Shown here piece by piece: positions 53,013 to 60,357 of a stretch of DNA of 64,000 bases. The stretch covers positions 62,001 to 126,000 of the forward strand of contig NZ_JAOTPL010000002.1 of the NCBI RefSeq assembly GCF_025631005.1. Direction: 5' to 3'. How positions within the stretch are numbered: position 1 is the stretch's first letter; each line of letters opens with the position of its first letter. Both the position numbers and the translations under genes were made by a program. The DNA comes from Haoranjiania flava. Lineage in GTDB: Bacteria > Bacteroidota > Bacteroidia > Chitinophagales > Chitinophagaceae. The notes beneath the pieces are model-generated. The model worked only from the letters and a program-made list of their open reading frames with translations. It was not told the origin of the DNA and made no database searches.

Positions 53013-54482
53013 TTAGTTTTTAGCTGAAACCAGCAATCCTTTTTGTCTGGCTTTCTGCAGCCACTGTGGTACAACATTTTTTATGAATTGCTCTTTCGCA
53101 GCATGCTCTTTCGCCATGTCGAGCCCAATAGCAGTTTGTGCTTTAGCTTTGGTGCTGATATCCGGCATGGCAAATGTAGCGGTTATTTTCATTTTATCGG
53201 TTAAACTGTTCATGTTTGTTTCTGCCAGCATAGCATAATACAGGCCGTCTGCCAATACCCTCTGAGATTCTATGGGGGCATGGAAAGATGCTCCGTGAGA
53301 TGCAGTAATGTAATCCCAGCGCCATTGAGATTTCCTGATCAGTTGTAATATAGGCTTCATGCTGGCTTCCTGTGCGCCATTGTCCCAAAGGAATTTTGCC
53401 TGGAAGTGCACTTTTGCGAGTTGTTTTTCGAGTTTATTTCTCAGGTCAAAAACATAATCCTGCCTTTCGTACACATTCTGTGTAAGCACGCCTTCAGATT
53501 CCCTGTGGCAAACCTGGCAGGTATTGTTCATGTTGGCAAGCGGGCTGGAGATATGGTGGTCAGTGTATTTGATGCCGCCCTGAGATTTATAAGGCATGTG
53601 GCAGTCCGCGCAGGATACACCTCTCTGAGCGTGTATGCCCAGCTGGAACAGTTCAAAATCAGGATGCTGTGCTTTCAGGATGGGCACCCTGCTGAGTTTG
53701 TGTATAAAATCTACGTGGTTGATGGTGTCGTAATAAGCTTCTACATCTTCCACTTTTTTACCTTTGTCCCAGGGGAAAGTCAGGTACTTGCTGTCGCCTT
53801 TGAAATAATATTCTACGTGGCATTGCGCGCAAACCAGCGAACGCATTTCCTGGTGTGTAGCCTTGGTAATGTCTTTGCCTTCGCGTTGGAAAGCCTCTAC
53901 CAGTGCCGGCCTTGTGATGGTGAGGTTCATGGTTTTATGGTCGTGGCAATCCGCACAACCAATGGGGTTTACCACTTCACTTCCATAATCTGACCAGGAA
54001 GCCTTGTAGAAATTTTCCACGCCTACCTGGTTCATCATGCGGGGTACGTCTGGGCTTTTGCAGGTCCAGCAGGTAGAAGGTTGAGGGCCTTTGCTTGTAT
54101 CGCTGGGAGCGCCGGTTCTCAGGGAATGCACAATGTCATCTACGGCGTGCATGTGGCCGCGAGGAGCCGTGTAGTCTTTAGAGAACGCATAGCCTGCCCA
54201 AAGGATCACCATTTCAGGCCGTTGGGCCAGCAGGTCGTCGTTGTTGCTGCTCATGTGCTTGGAGCGGAAAGTGGTGTCGGCTGTCTGCTTCCACGATTGG
54301 TATTCGCGCGGATAGTATTCTTCCCAGGCTTCATTCACCGATTCAAAAGGCTTTAAATTATTTTCTGCTCTTGATAGGTGTTGCGATTCTGCACGACGCT
54401 GCATGATAGAGTTGGCCAGCATACCAAGGCCAAATACTACAAGCGCTAAAATTGCTACAACTAACCAATTCTTTCTTTTCAT
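53013..54482 (-). CDS. nrfA: Cytochrome c nitrite reductase, catalytic subunit
   Basis: 489 aa periplasmic pentaheme enzyme that reduces nitrite to ammonia with six electrons. An N-terminal signal anchor (WLVVAILALVVFGLGMLANS) is followed by the catalytic heme motif CWTCK, where Lys replaces His as the iron ligand, a diagnostic of NrfA, and then CADCH, CAQCH, CADCH and CQVCH. The catalytic residues HxQ..H and the Ca-site region (CADCHMPYKSQGGIKYTDHH) are visible. It is 18 bp after nrfH and upstream of the cytochrome assembly genes in one run. Confidence 0.97.
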   Translation of the reverse strand: MKRKNWLVVAILALVVFGLGMLANSIMQRRAESQHLSRAENNLKPFESVNEAWEEYYPREYQSWKQTADTTFRSKHMSSNNDDLLAQRPEMVILWAGYAFSKDYTAPRGHMHAVDDIVHSLRTGAPSDTSKGPQPSTCWTCKSPDVPRMMNQVGVENFYKASWSDYGSEVVNPIGCADCHDHKTMNLTITRPALVEAFQREGKDITKATHQEMRSLVCAQCHVEYYFKGDSKYLTFPWDKGKKVEDVEAYYDTINHVDFIHKLSRVPILKAQHPDFELFQLGIHAQRGVSCADCHMPYKSQGGIKYTDHHISSPLANMNNTCQVCHRESEGVLTQNVYERQDYVFDLRNKLEKQLAKVHFQAKFLWDNGAQEASMKPILQLIRKSQWRWDYITASHGASFHAPIESQRVLADGLYYAMLAETNMNSLTDKMKITATFAMPDISTKAKAQTAIGLDMAKEHAAKEQFIKNVVPQWLQKARQKGLLVSAKN

Positions 54483-54500
54483 TATTCAGTAGGTTTATTG

Positions 54501-55103
54501 TTATTTATTTGTTGTGTTGTTTGTGTTTGTCATTTTTTGCAGCCATTCGGGTACCGGCTGCTCTTCCAGCGGCACGCGCGCATTGGGTGCAGAGTTCAGG
54601 CCCCTTACATTTCCGTGCGGCACATCTGTATGGCACTCCCAGCAAAGTTTGCCGTTGTCTTCATGCGCCATTTTTGCCGTAACTTCTGCTGTGCCTACCA
54701 CGCTGTTTAGTTGGCTGTGGCAGCGTATACAGTTTTCCTGCACTACAGTTTCACCCGGTTTCCTTATCCTGATCACCTGCGGTTCAAGCCTTAAGGCAAA
54801 CATGCTTGCATGCCTGATGCCGTCGCTGGCTTTGAAATAATATTTCCTGAAAAAATTGTCGTGCGGCACATGGCAGTCATTACAAACCGTATTTCTGCCG
54901 TGGGAAGAGTGAAACCAGGTAGAATATTCCGGCGCCATGATATGGCAGTTTATACAGGCACGCGGATTGTCTGACAGGTAGGAGTGGGCTTTGGAGATGT
55001 AAAATATGTATCCCATTAGGCCGATCATTACGCCTACCAGCGCCGGTATCAGGAATTTAGGCACCCGTCTTTTTGTATGTGTATTGCTCGTTTTTTCTGA
55101 CAT
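54501..55103 (-). CDS. nrfH: Cytochrome c nitrite reductase, membrane quinol-oxidising subunit
   Basis: 200 aa tetraheme NapC/NirT family protein. A single anchor helix (FLIPALVGVMIGLMGYIFYI) is followed by four heme motifs: CINCH with the downstream Met (CINCHIM) that is typical of NrfH, CNDCH, CIRCH and CWECH. It takes electrons from menaquinol and passes them to NrfA. It is the first gene of the minus-strand run, with a matching promoter 34 bp upstream. Confidence 0.96.
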   Translation of the reverse strand: MSEKTSNTHTKRRVPKFLIPALVGVMIGLMGYIFYISKAHSYLSDNPRACINCHIMAPEYSTWFHSSHGRNTVCNDCHVPHDNFFRKYYFKASDGIRHASMFALRLEPQVIRIRKPGETVVQENCIRCHSQLNSVVGTAEVTAKMAHEDNGKLCWECHTDVPHGNVRGLNSAPNARVPLEEQPVPEWLQKMTNTNNTTNK

Positions 55104-55136
55104 TATTATAAAGGATAAAATTATCTTTTAATACGG

Positions 55137-55167
55137 CAAAATTATACACCAAAAGCCGGCCTGCAAA
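55137..55167 (-). promoter_or_regulatory. Promoter of the nrfHA-ccs unit
   Basis: On the minus strand TTTG (55167-55164), a 19-nt spacer and TAATTTTG (55144-55137) fit the -33/-7 consensus. The transcription start should be near 55130, 27 nt before the nrfH ATG at 55103. Confidence 0.7.
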
Positions 55168-55168
55168 A

Positions 55169-55203
55169 TTATTTGTCAGTTATTTGTCATGATATATATC
55201 ATG
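55169..55203. promoter_or_regulatory. Operator-like palindrome and phased direct repeat between two divergent promoters
   Basis: CATGATATATATCATG (55188-55203) is a perfect 16-bp palindrome. TTATTTGTCA occurs twice, at 55169-55178 and 55180-55189, a direct repeat with an 11-bp period that lies one base upstream of the nrfH -33 box. The palindrome centre is about 65 bp from the nrfH start and 76 bp from the porin start, positions where an activator could serve both. The Rrf2-type regulator two genes away, or a Crp/Fnr protein, are candidates; neither is shown. Confidence 0.6.
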
Positions 55204-55232
55204 TTTTATGCTTGAATTAGGGTAAGTGATTT

Positions 55233-55264
55233 TTTGTTTTAAAAATGAATAACCTATAGCTTTG
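55233..55264 (+). promoter_or_regulatory. Promoter of the porin gene
   Basis: TTTG at 55233-55236, a 20-nt spacer and TAGCTTTG at 55257-55264 match the consensus exactly. The porin start at 55310 is about 39 nt past the expected transcription start. Confidence 0.75.
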
Positions 55265-55309
55265 CAAATCGAGACAAAAAAGGATTTATTTATAAAAAAA
55301 CAAACTACA

Positions 55310-56665
55310 ATGACAAGTGGTACCGCAAGATTGATCATGCTGGCTTGTGCGCTTTTTTGCAGCACAGCTATTTTTGCCCAGGAATTAAAAACTGAAAAAG
55401 CGGAGAATGCGTTCTCTGTTTCCGCGCAGATAAGGCCGCGGGCGGAATACCGCAACGGCGCATACAGGCCGCTACAGCAAGGAGAGGCGTCTGCCATATT
55501 GATCAATAACCGCACAAGGTTAACGATGGATTATGCAAACTCAGACAAGCTTACATTACGCATATCTGCACAAAACATCAATGTATGGGGGCAGGATGCA
55601 CAGGTACAGGCCATAACGCCTGCATCCGGGAATTTTTCTGTATTTGAAGCTTACGGCGATATAAAGCTTGGTGAAAATTTCCGCTCCAAAATAGGCAGAC
55701 AGACAATTGCGCTGGACGATGAGAGGATATTCGGGGGTTTAGACTGGCATCCCGCAGGAAGAAGTCATGACGCACTGAACTTCAGCTGGAAAGATGGCAG
55801 TGTGGCTGAGCTGCAGGCCTATTTTGCTTACAATCAGAACTATAAAGCTTTCGGCAAGAATGTAAACAACCCGGCAGGCCAGTATTTTACCCCAATAGAT
55901 GCACAGCCCTATCAACATATGGAGATGCTGCACGGTAAATTTTTCGTAGGTGAAAAATCGTATGTTTCCGTATTGCTGAATAACCTTGGGTTTAAAAACG
56001 ATGTGGCAGAGCTTCCTAATATTATACCCGGAAAACAATACAATATGCAGACAATTGGCGCTAACTGGTTTGGCAATTACGGCCAGTGGAAAAACCATCT
56101 GTCAGCTTATTATCAAACCGGTAAAAATGCCGCTGGCAGGAAAAAGAGTGCTTATATGTTGTCAGGCTCCATAGGCTACCAGTTATCACAACCTGTAGGT
56201 ATTACAGCAGGGGCTGACTATCTCAGCGGGGATGATCCTGCTAATGTTTCTGCTGACAAAACCAATTACTTTGATCCTTTATATGGCACACATCATAAAT
56301 TTTATGGTGCAATGGATTACTTCTATGTAGCAGGGCCCAACACGCCAGGTCTGCTGGACATGTATCTGAATTTTGCTGTAAAAGCTGCTGCAAAAACCAA
56401 TATCTCTTTAGCAGCGCATATGTTCAGAACTGCTGCAGATGTAAACAATAGCAATCAAAAAATGTCCAGGGATCTTGGTACAGAGCTGGATCTTACCTTC
56501 ATGCACCAGGTACACCCCATGGTAGGGCTGTCAGGCGGTTACAGCACGTACTTCCATACGTCTACGCTGCGGTTTATTAAAAATACACCCGATGCAAGAA
56601 AGTACCAGGACTGGGCATGGCTGAGCATTAACATCAACCCGAAAATATTTTTTGCAAGGTTCTAA
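55310..56665 (+). CDS. Alginate-export family outer-membrane porin
   Basis: 451 aa from MTSGTARLIMLACALFCSTA, a signal peptide cut near residue 24; a TTG further upstream (55262) lies in the promoter and cannot be the start. The mature part is a beta-barrel pattern with aromatic girdles and ends in SININPKIFFARF, a final strand with C-terminal Phe. It matches the alginate_exp group, a broad family of outer-membrane barrels, so export of alginate is not implied. Divergent from nrfHA and before the Rrf2 gene, it may pass nitrite or another anion. Confidence 0.8.
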   Translation: MTSGTARLIMLACALFCSTAIFAQELKTEKAENAFSVSAQIRPRAEYRNGAYRPLQQGEASAILINNRTRLTMDYANSDKLTLRISAQNINVWGQDAQVQAITPASGNFSVFEAYGDIKLGENFRSKIGRQTIALDDERIFGGLDWHPAGRSHDALNFSWKDGSVAELQAYFAYNQNYKAFGKNVNNPAGQYFTPIDAQPYQHMEMLHGKFFVGEKSYVSVLLNNLGFKNDVAELPNIIPGKQYNMQTIGANWFGNYGQWKNHLSAYYQTGKNAAGRKKSAYMLSGSIGYQLSQPVGITAGADYLSGDDPANVSADKTNYFDPLYGTHHKFYGAMDYFYVAGPNTPGLLDMYLNFAVKAAAKTNISLAAHMFRTAADVNNSNQKMSRDLGTELDLTFMHQVHPMVGLSGGYSTYFHTSTLRFIKNTPDARKYQDWAWLSININPKIFFARF

Positions 56666-56687
56666 CAAATATTGATAATTTCGCGTT

Positions 56688-57122
56688 ATGTTTTCAAACG
56701 CTGCTGAATATGCGATTAAGGCCTGTATCTGGATTGCGCTTAACTCTTCAGAAGATCGCTATGTAACCATTAATGAAATAATTGAGCATACGCATCTGCC
56801 CCGTGCCTTTACTGCCAAAACGCTACAGACGCTGGCAAAGAATAAAATTGTAAACTCCATCAAAGGCCCTAACGGGGGCTTTTGTATCATGCACAACAAG
56901 CCGGAAGATATTTCTCTGCTGGCTATTGTGCAGGCCATTGACGGCAATGGCCTCATTCATAATTGCGTGCTTGGCCTGGATGTTTGTTCAGATATAAAGC
57001 CATGCCCTGCGCACCCTAAGTTTAAGCCCATACGCAATGAGATCACAAATTTCTTAATGAATACTTCCCTGAAAGACCTCACCAGAGGCATTCATGAAAA
57101 AGAAGTTTTTTTGAAATTATAA
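56688..57122 (+). CDS. Rrf2 family transcriptional regulator, likely Fe-S or NO-sensing
   Basis: 144 aa, the normal length. The winged-helix part is YAIKACIWIALNSSEDRYVT ... LPRAFTAKTLQTLAKNKIVN followed by GPNGGF, the Rrf2 wing. Three cysteines near the C-terminus (CVLGLDVC then SDIKPC) are spaced C-x6-C-x5-C, close to the cluster-binding pattern of NsrR/IscR, so it can probably hold an iron-sulfur cluster. Next to nrfHA it is likely the nitrite/NO-responsive regulator of this cluster. Its last 14 codons, stop and terminator are duplicated exactly 1231 bp downstream. Confidence 0.88.
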   Translation: MFSNAAEYAIKACIWIALNSSEDRYVTINEIIEHTHLPRAFTAKTLQTLAKNKIVNSIKGPNGGFCIMHNKPEDISLLAIVQAIDGNGLIHNCVLGLDVCSDIKPCPAHPKFKPIRNEITNFLMNTSLKDLTRGIHEKEVFLKL

Positions 57123-57190
57123 TTTTTGCAGATCACACTTTTACTGCATAATGAAACCGGGCTGCTCTTGGAGCGGCCCGGTTTTAATTT
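57079..57190 (+). repeat. 112-bp perfect direct repeat, copy 1 (end of the Rrf2 gene plus terminator)
   Basis: This copy spans the last codons of the Rrf2 gene, its stop (57120-57122) and a terminator. It is identical over 112 of 112 bases to 58310-58421. Just outside the repeat the two sites differ at once (before: C versus A; after: A versus T), so the borders are sharp. Confidence 0.95.
57154..57190 (+). terminator. Terminator of the Rrf2 gene (copied at 58385-58421)
   Basis: Stem 57154-57167 pairs with 57171-57184 (14 bp with one G-T) around a 3-nt loop TTG, followed by TTTAATTT. An identical hairpin occurs at 58385-58421 as part of the direct repeat. Confidence 0.85.
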
Positions 57191-57286
57191 ATATCCCGGA
57201 GATATGAGAAGAAAATTTATTATTTTAGTGGTATCAGCAAGAAGGCTACATCAATACATTTTATCTTAGTTTATAACAGATTTATT

Positions 57287-58291
57287 ATGCAAAACGAACA
57301 AAAAATAGTTATATACACAACGCAGGACGGTAAAGTTTCTATTGCTTTATATGCCCGCGATGGCTCGGTTTGGATGAATCAGAATCAGTTGGCTGAACTT
57401 TTTGACACCTCTAAGCAAAATATAGGCCAACATGTTGCTAATATATTAGAAGAGAGTGAATTAGATCAAAATTCAGTTGTAAAGAATTGCTTTACAACTG
57501 CATCGGATGGCAAAAGTTATGATGTAACTTTTTACAGTCTGGATATGATCCTGGCAATTGGTTTCCGCGTTAGAAGCAAGAGGGGAACACAGTTCCGGCA
57601 ATGGGCAAATCGCAATCTTAAAGAGTACATGATTAAGGGGTTTGTGATGGATGATGAGAGATTGAAAAATCCTGACGGCAGGCCTGACTATTTTGATGAA
57701 TTACTTGCACGTATCCGTGACATCCGTGCTTCCGAAAAACGATTTTATCAAAAAGTGCGCGATCTGTTTGCCTTGAGTAATGATTATGATAAGACCGACA
57801 AGGCAACTCAAATGTTTTTTGCCGAGACACAGAATAAATTGCTTTACGCCATTACCGGTCAAACAGCAGCGGAAATTATCATTAGCCGTGCCGATGCGGG
57901 CAAGCCAATATGGCCCTGACCAGCTGGAAAGGCTCTGTTGTGAGAAAGCAGGATATTTTTATTGCTAAAAATTATCTTACTAAAGATGAAATAGATAGCC
58001 TCAACCGTTTGTTGTGGTGTTCCTGGAAACTGCAGAATTGCGGGCAAGAACAGGCAGGATATCACGATGGGCTTTTGGCGCGAGAATGTAGATAGGATTA
58101 TTGAATTTAACGACCGCAGGCTGCTGAGTGCCCACGGAAGTATCAGCAACGCTCAAATGGAAGAAATGGTAAAAAAAATTTATGAGAAATATGACAATAA
58201 TAGAAAAAACCAAGAAGCGCAAGAAGCAGATTACGAAGATCTACTGGAATTGGAAAACCTGGAAGAAGCCTTAAAACACCGCAAGGACTAA
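57287..58291 (+). pseudogene. RhuM family protein gene with three frameshifts
   Basis: Starts MQNEQKIVIYTTQDGKVSIA and runs in frame for 210 codons with family motifs QNQLAELFDTSKQNIGQHV, RSKRGTQFRQWANRNLKEYM and YFDELLARIRDIRASEK. The frame then breaks near 57907 (an A short in CCAATATG) and continues one frame over as MALTSWKGSVVRKQDIFIAK. It breaks again near 58014 (a G short) and near 58049 (an A short), ending NLEEALKHRKD-stop at 58291. Restoring three bases gives a full-length protein. RhuM proteins are accessory proteins often found on islands and beside defence genes; their activity is not known. It is the only gene between the two 112-bp repeats. Confidence 0.85.
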
Positions 58292-58309
58292 GCAGTATTC
58301 ACATTGAAA

Positions 58310-58421
58310 TCACCAGAGGCATTCATGAAAAAGAAGTTTTTTTGAAATTATAATTTTTGCAGATCACACTTTTACTGCATAATGAAACCGGGCTGCTCTT
58401 GGAGCGGCCCGGTTTTAATTT
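58310..58421 (+). repeat. 112-bp perfect direct repeat, copy 2 (partial Rrf2 3' end plus terminator)
   Basis: Exact copy of 57079-57190, located 18 bp after the stop of the RhuM pseudogene. It has no promoter or start codon and only the last 14 Rrf2 codons, so it is not a gene; its hairpin can end transcription of the RhuM region. Confidence 0.95.
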
Positions 58422-58685
58422 TGTAAGGCAAGAATAACAATATAAAGTATATGGCAAATCAACTATCTGCATTGATATAGAGCACTAAATCTATCATTCT
58501 ACAACAGGTGATCAATGGCAATAAGACGTTAAAACAATTTTTTGAAAAATTTAATACACCCTAACTGATTGATAATTAATATGATTTTAAGCAAACGGGC
58601 TAAACAATCAATTTTAGGAATATATGGTTAAATAATTGTTTGATCAATTCCCGAACACAATTTCTAATTATTAAAAACTTTAAAA

Positions 58686-58925
58686 ATGAACATTACAAAG
58701 AACACCTCTCATCAGGAAGGTGAAATGACAAAAGCAATTGAGAACCAAACAGCCAAACTTCCATCTACAGTTTACCTTGGATTGGCATTGGCAAGTATGG
58801 CCATTTCTCTTGGTTTAAAAGTTGCAAAACAAAATAACAGGGCACTTTTTGTGGGCCAGTGGGCGGCGCCATTTCTGATAATGGGTATATATAACAAAAT
58901 TGTAAAAGTTGAAGGCAACGACTAA
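58686..58925 (+). CDS. Small membrane protein of unknown function
   Basis: 79 aa. A polar N-terminus of about 26 residues is followed by two hydrophobic stretches (TVYLGLALASMAISLGL and ALFVGQWAAPFLIMGIYN), so it is probably a two-helix inner-membrane protein. No family recognised. The pyridoxamine-phosphate-oxidase-like gene starts 25 bp later on the same strand and could be co-expressed, as in other small stress-gene pairs; this is inference. Confidence 0.65.
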   Translation: MNITKNTSHQEGEMTKAIENQTAKLPSTVYLGLALASMAISLGLKVAKQNNRALFVGQWAAPFLIMGIYNKIVKVEGND

Positions 58926-58950
58926 TTCAGGTAACCATAAACAGACACTT

Positions 58951-59367
58951 ATGAAAGAGGTAAGCTTGCAAGACGTTGCAAAACAAATGAGAAACCTTGA
59001 TTTCTGCATGATGATAACACGTGATGGAAGAAACACATTACACAGTCGTCCAATGAGCAATAATGGAGAGGTTGAATATGATGGAGATTCCTGGTTTTTT
59101 TCTTATGACAATAGCAACAAAGCAAAGCATATAGAGCAAAATCCAAAAACTATGCTTGTCTTTCAAACGGATGACATGCTATTTTTGGAAGTATATGGCA
59201 CGGCGAGCATTATACACACAAAAAAGCTGATAGAAGAAAAATGGTTGCCCGACCTTGAACGCTGGTTTCCTGAAGGAACAGAAACACCGGGAATATGCCT
59301 GATAAAAGTTACTGCTGAAAGAATTCAGTTTTGGGGTAAAGCCGGCGACGGGATTTATAGAAGATAG
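58951..59367 (+). CDS. Pyridoxamine 5'-phosphate oxidase-like flavin-binding protein (general stress protein 26 type)
   Basis: 138 aa from MKEVSLQDVAKQM; 14 more upstream codons are open but overlap the preceding gene. The split-barrel fold shows MRNLDFCMMITRDGRNTLHS near the N-terminus, RPMSNNGEVEYDGDSWFFSY and NPKTMLVFQTDDMLFLEVYG, the pattern of FMN-binding stress proteins. It probably binds FMN or a related cofactor; no enzymatic activity can be assigned. A strong hairpin follows. Confidence 0.85.
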   Translation: MKEVSLQDVAKQMRNLDFCMMITRDGRNTLHSRPMSNNGEVEYDGDSWFFSYDNSNKAKHIEQNPKTMLVFQTDDMLFLEVYGTASIIHTKKLIEEKWLPDLERWFPEGTETPGICLIKVTAERIQFWGKAGDGIYRR

Positions 59368-59430
59368 AGAATCGCTAATGAAAGCGTTGAGAATCGCTTA
59401 AACAAAAACTTTCTTCATCACCCTTACCAA

Positions 59431-59472
59431 AAAAAAGAGGCTGTCTCGGACTTTGAGACAGCCTCTTTTTTT
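59431..59472. terminator. Bidirectional terminator between convergent genes
   Basis: Arms GAGGCTGTCTC (59437-59447) and GAGACAGCCTC (59455-59465) form a perfect 11-bp stem with a 7-nt loop, flanked by six A residues on the left and seven T residues on the right, so it works for the PPOX-like gene on the plus strand and yajC on the minus strand. Confidence 0.9.
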
Positions 59473-59482
59473 AAAAGACCAA

Positions 59483-59824
59483 TTATTTATTTGTCTCTAC
59501 CGGCGTAGCAGGTGTAATGCCTTTGGTCCATTCCATGCTGATGGCAGACTTTTCCAGTTTAATGTAAGTGCCCGGGTTGGTCTCTAACATAATGGTAGTG
59601 CCGTCTTCATTGATCTTGCTCACAGTGCCGTGGATGCCTGCGATGGTCACAATTTTATCGCCTTTCTGCACATTGTTTATAAAATTCTTCTGTTCTTTAG
59701 CTTTCTTTGCCTGCGGGCGGATCATGAACAGCCAGAAGATCACCATTATAGCTATCATGAAATACAGAGACATGCTGCTGCCGCCTTGTGCGCCCTGGCC
59801 TGCCATTAATAATACTGGATACAT
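59483..59824 (-). CDS. yajC: Preprotein translocase accessory subunit YajC
   Basis: 113 aa. One membrane helix (YFMIAIMVIFWLFMIRPQ) followed by the YajC stretch KKAKEQKNFINNVQKGDKIV and GIHGTVSKINEDGTTIMLE is standard. It joins SecDF in protein export. It follows DUF1573 and nusB on the same strand, a gene order common in Bacteroidota. Confidence 0.95.
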   Translation of the reverse strand: MYPVLLMAGQGAQGGSSMSLYFMIAIMVIFWLFMIRPQAKKAKEQKNFINNVQKGDKIVTIAGIHGTVSKINEDGTTIMLETNPGTYIKLEKSAISMEWTKGITPATPVETNK

Positions 59825-59859
59825 AGTTTGTGTGTTTTTAAATTAAATAAAATGATTGA

Positions 59860-60342
59860 TTAGTATTTGGGTTCTGTTACTGTTCCCTGCAATAACAGAT
59901 GAAATTCATTCCTTGTAGCATCGTTCGCGCGTACGGTGATCAGTTTTTGTACCGTGCCTTTATCGCTCCTGTTGGTGTCGAACTCGGCAACAATCTCTCC
60001 TTCGCCGCCGGGAGCAATTGGTTGTTTGGGATAGTCAGCAACCGTGCAACCGCAGCTTGGCGCAACGTCAGTAATGATCAGTGGTTTGTTGCCGGTATTT
60101 TTAAATTTATAAACCAGTTTTACCACCTCGCCCTGTGGTTTTACGCCAAAGTCAATGAGCGTGTCTTTAAAAGACAGGGTAGTTTTTTCAATCACCGCAG
60201 GTTCGGGTTGCATCGGAGGCGCATCCTGTGTAGTTTGCAGGGAGTCAGCCTCCCCGGCTTTGTCGTTGTTGCTGTTGCATGAAGCAAAAAAAACACATCC
60301 GCTGAAAGCAAGTATAGATAAGTATCTGAGCGATTTCATCAA
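59860..60342 (-). CDS. DUF1573 lipoprotein
   Basis: 160 aa. A lipoprotein signal (YLSILAFSGCVFFASC, Cys near residue 21) is followed by a linker and an immunoglobulin-like DUF1573 domain: DFGVKPQGEVVKLVYKFKNT and TDVAPSCGCTVADYPKQPIAP. The family is widespread in Bacteroidota envelopes and its function is not established. It lies between nusB and yajC, 15 bp after nusB. Confidence 0.88.
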   Translation of the reverse strand: MMKSLRYLSILAFSGCVFFASCNSNNDKAGEADSLQTTQDAPPMQPEPAVIEKTTLSFKDTLIDFGVKPQGEVVKLVYKFKNTGNKPLIITDVAPSCGCTVADYPKQPIAPGGEGEIVAEFDTNRSDKGTVQKLITVRANDATRNEFHLLLQGTVTEPKY

Positions 60343-60357
60343 TAAACGATTGAAGGG

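Noticed and set aside
57079..57190. tRNA attachment site as the source of the direct repeat
   Set aside because: The repeat contains the end of a protein gene and a terminator hairpin, with no tRNA fold.
57910..58095. Separate small gene starting MALTSWKGSVVRKQ
   Set aside because: It is the middle part of the same broken RhuM gene.
58067..58291. Separate small gene starting MGFWRENVDRIIEF
   Set aside because: It is the C-terminal part of the RhuM protein in the third frame after two single-base losses.
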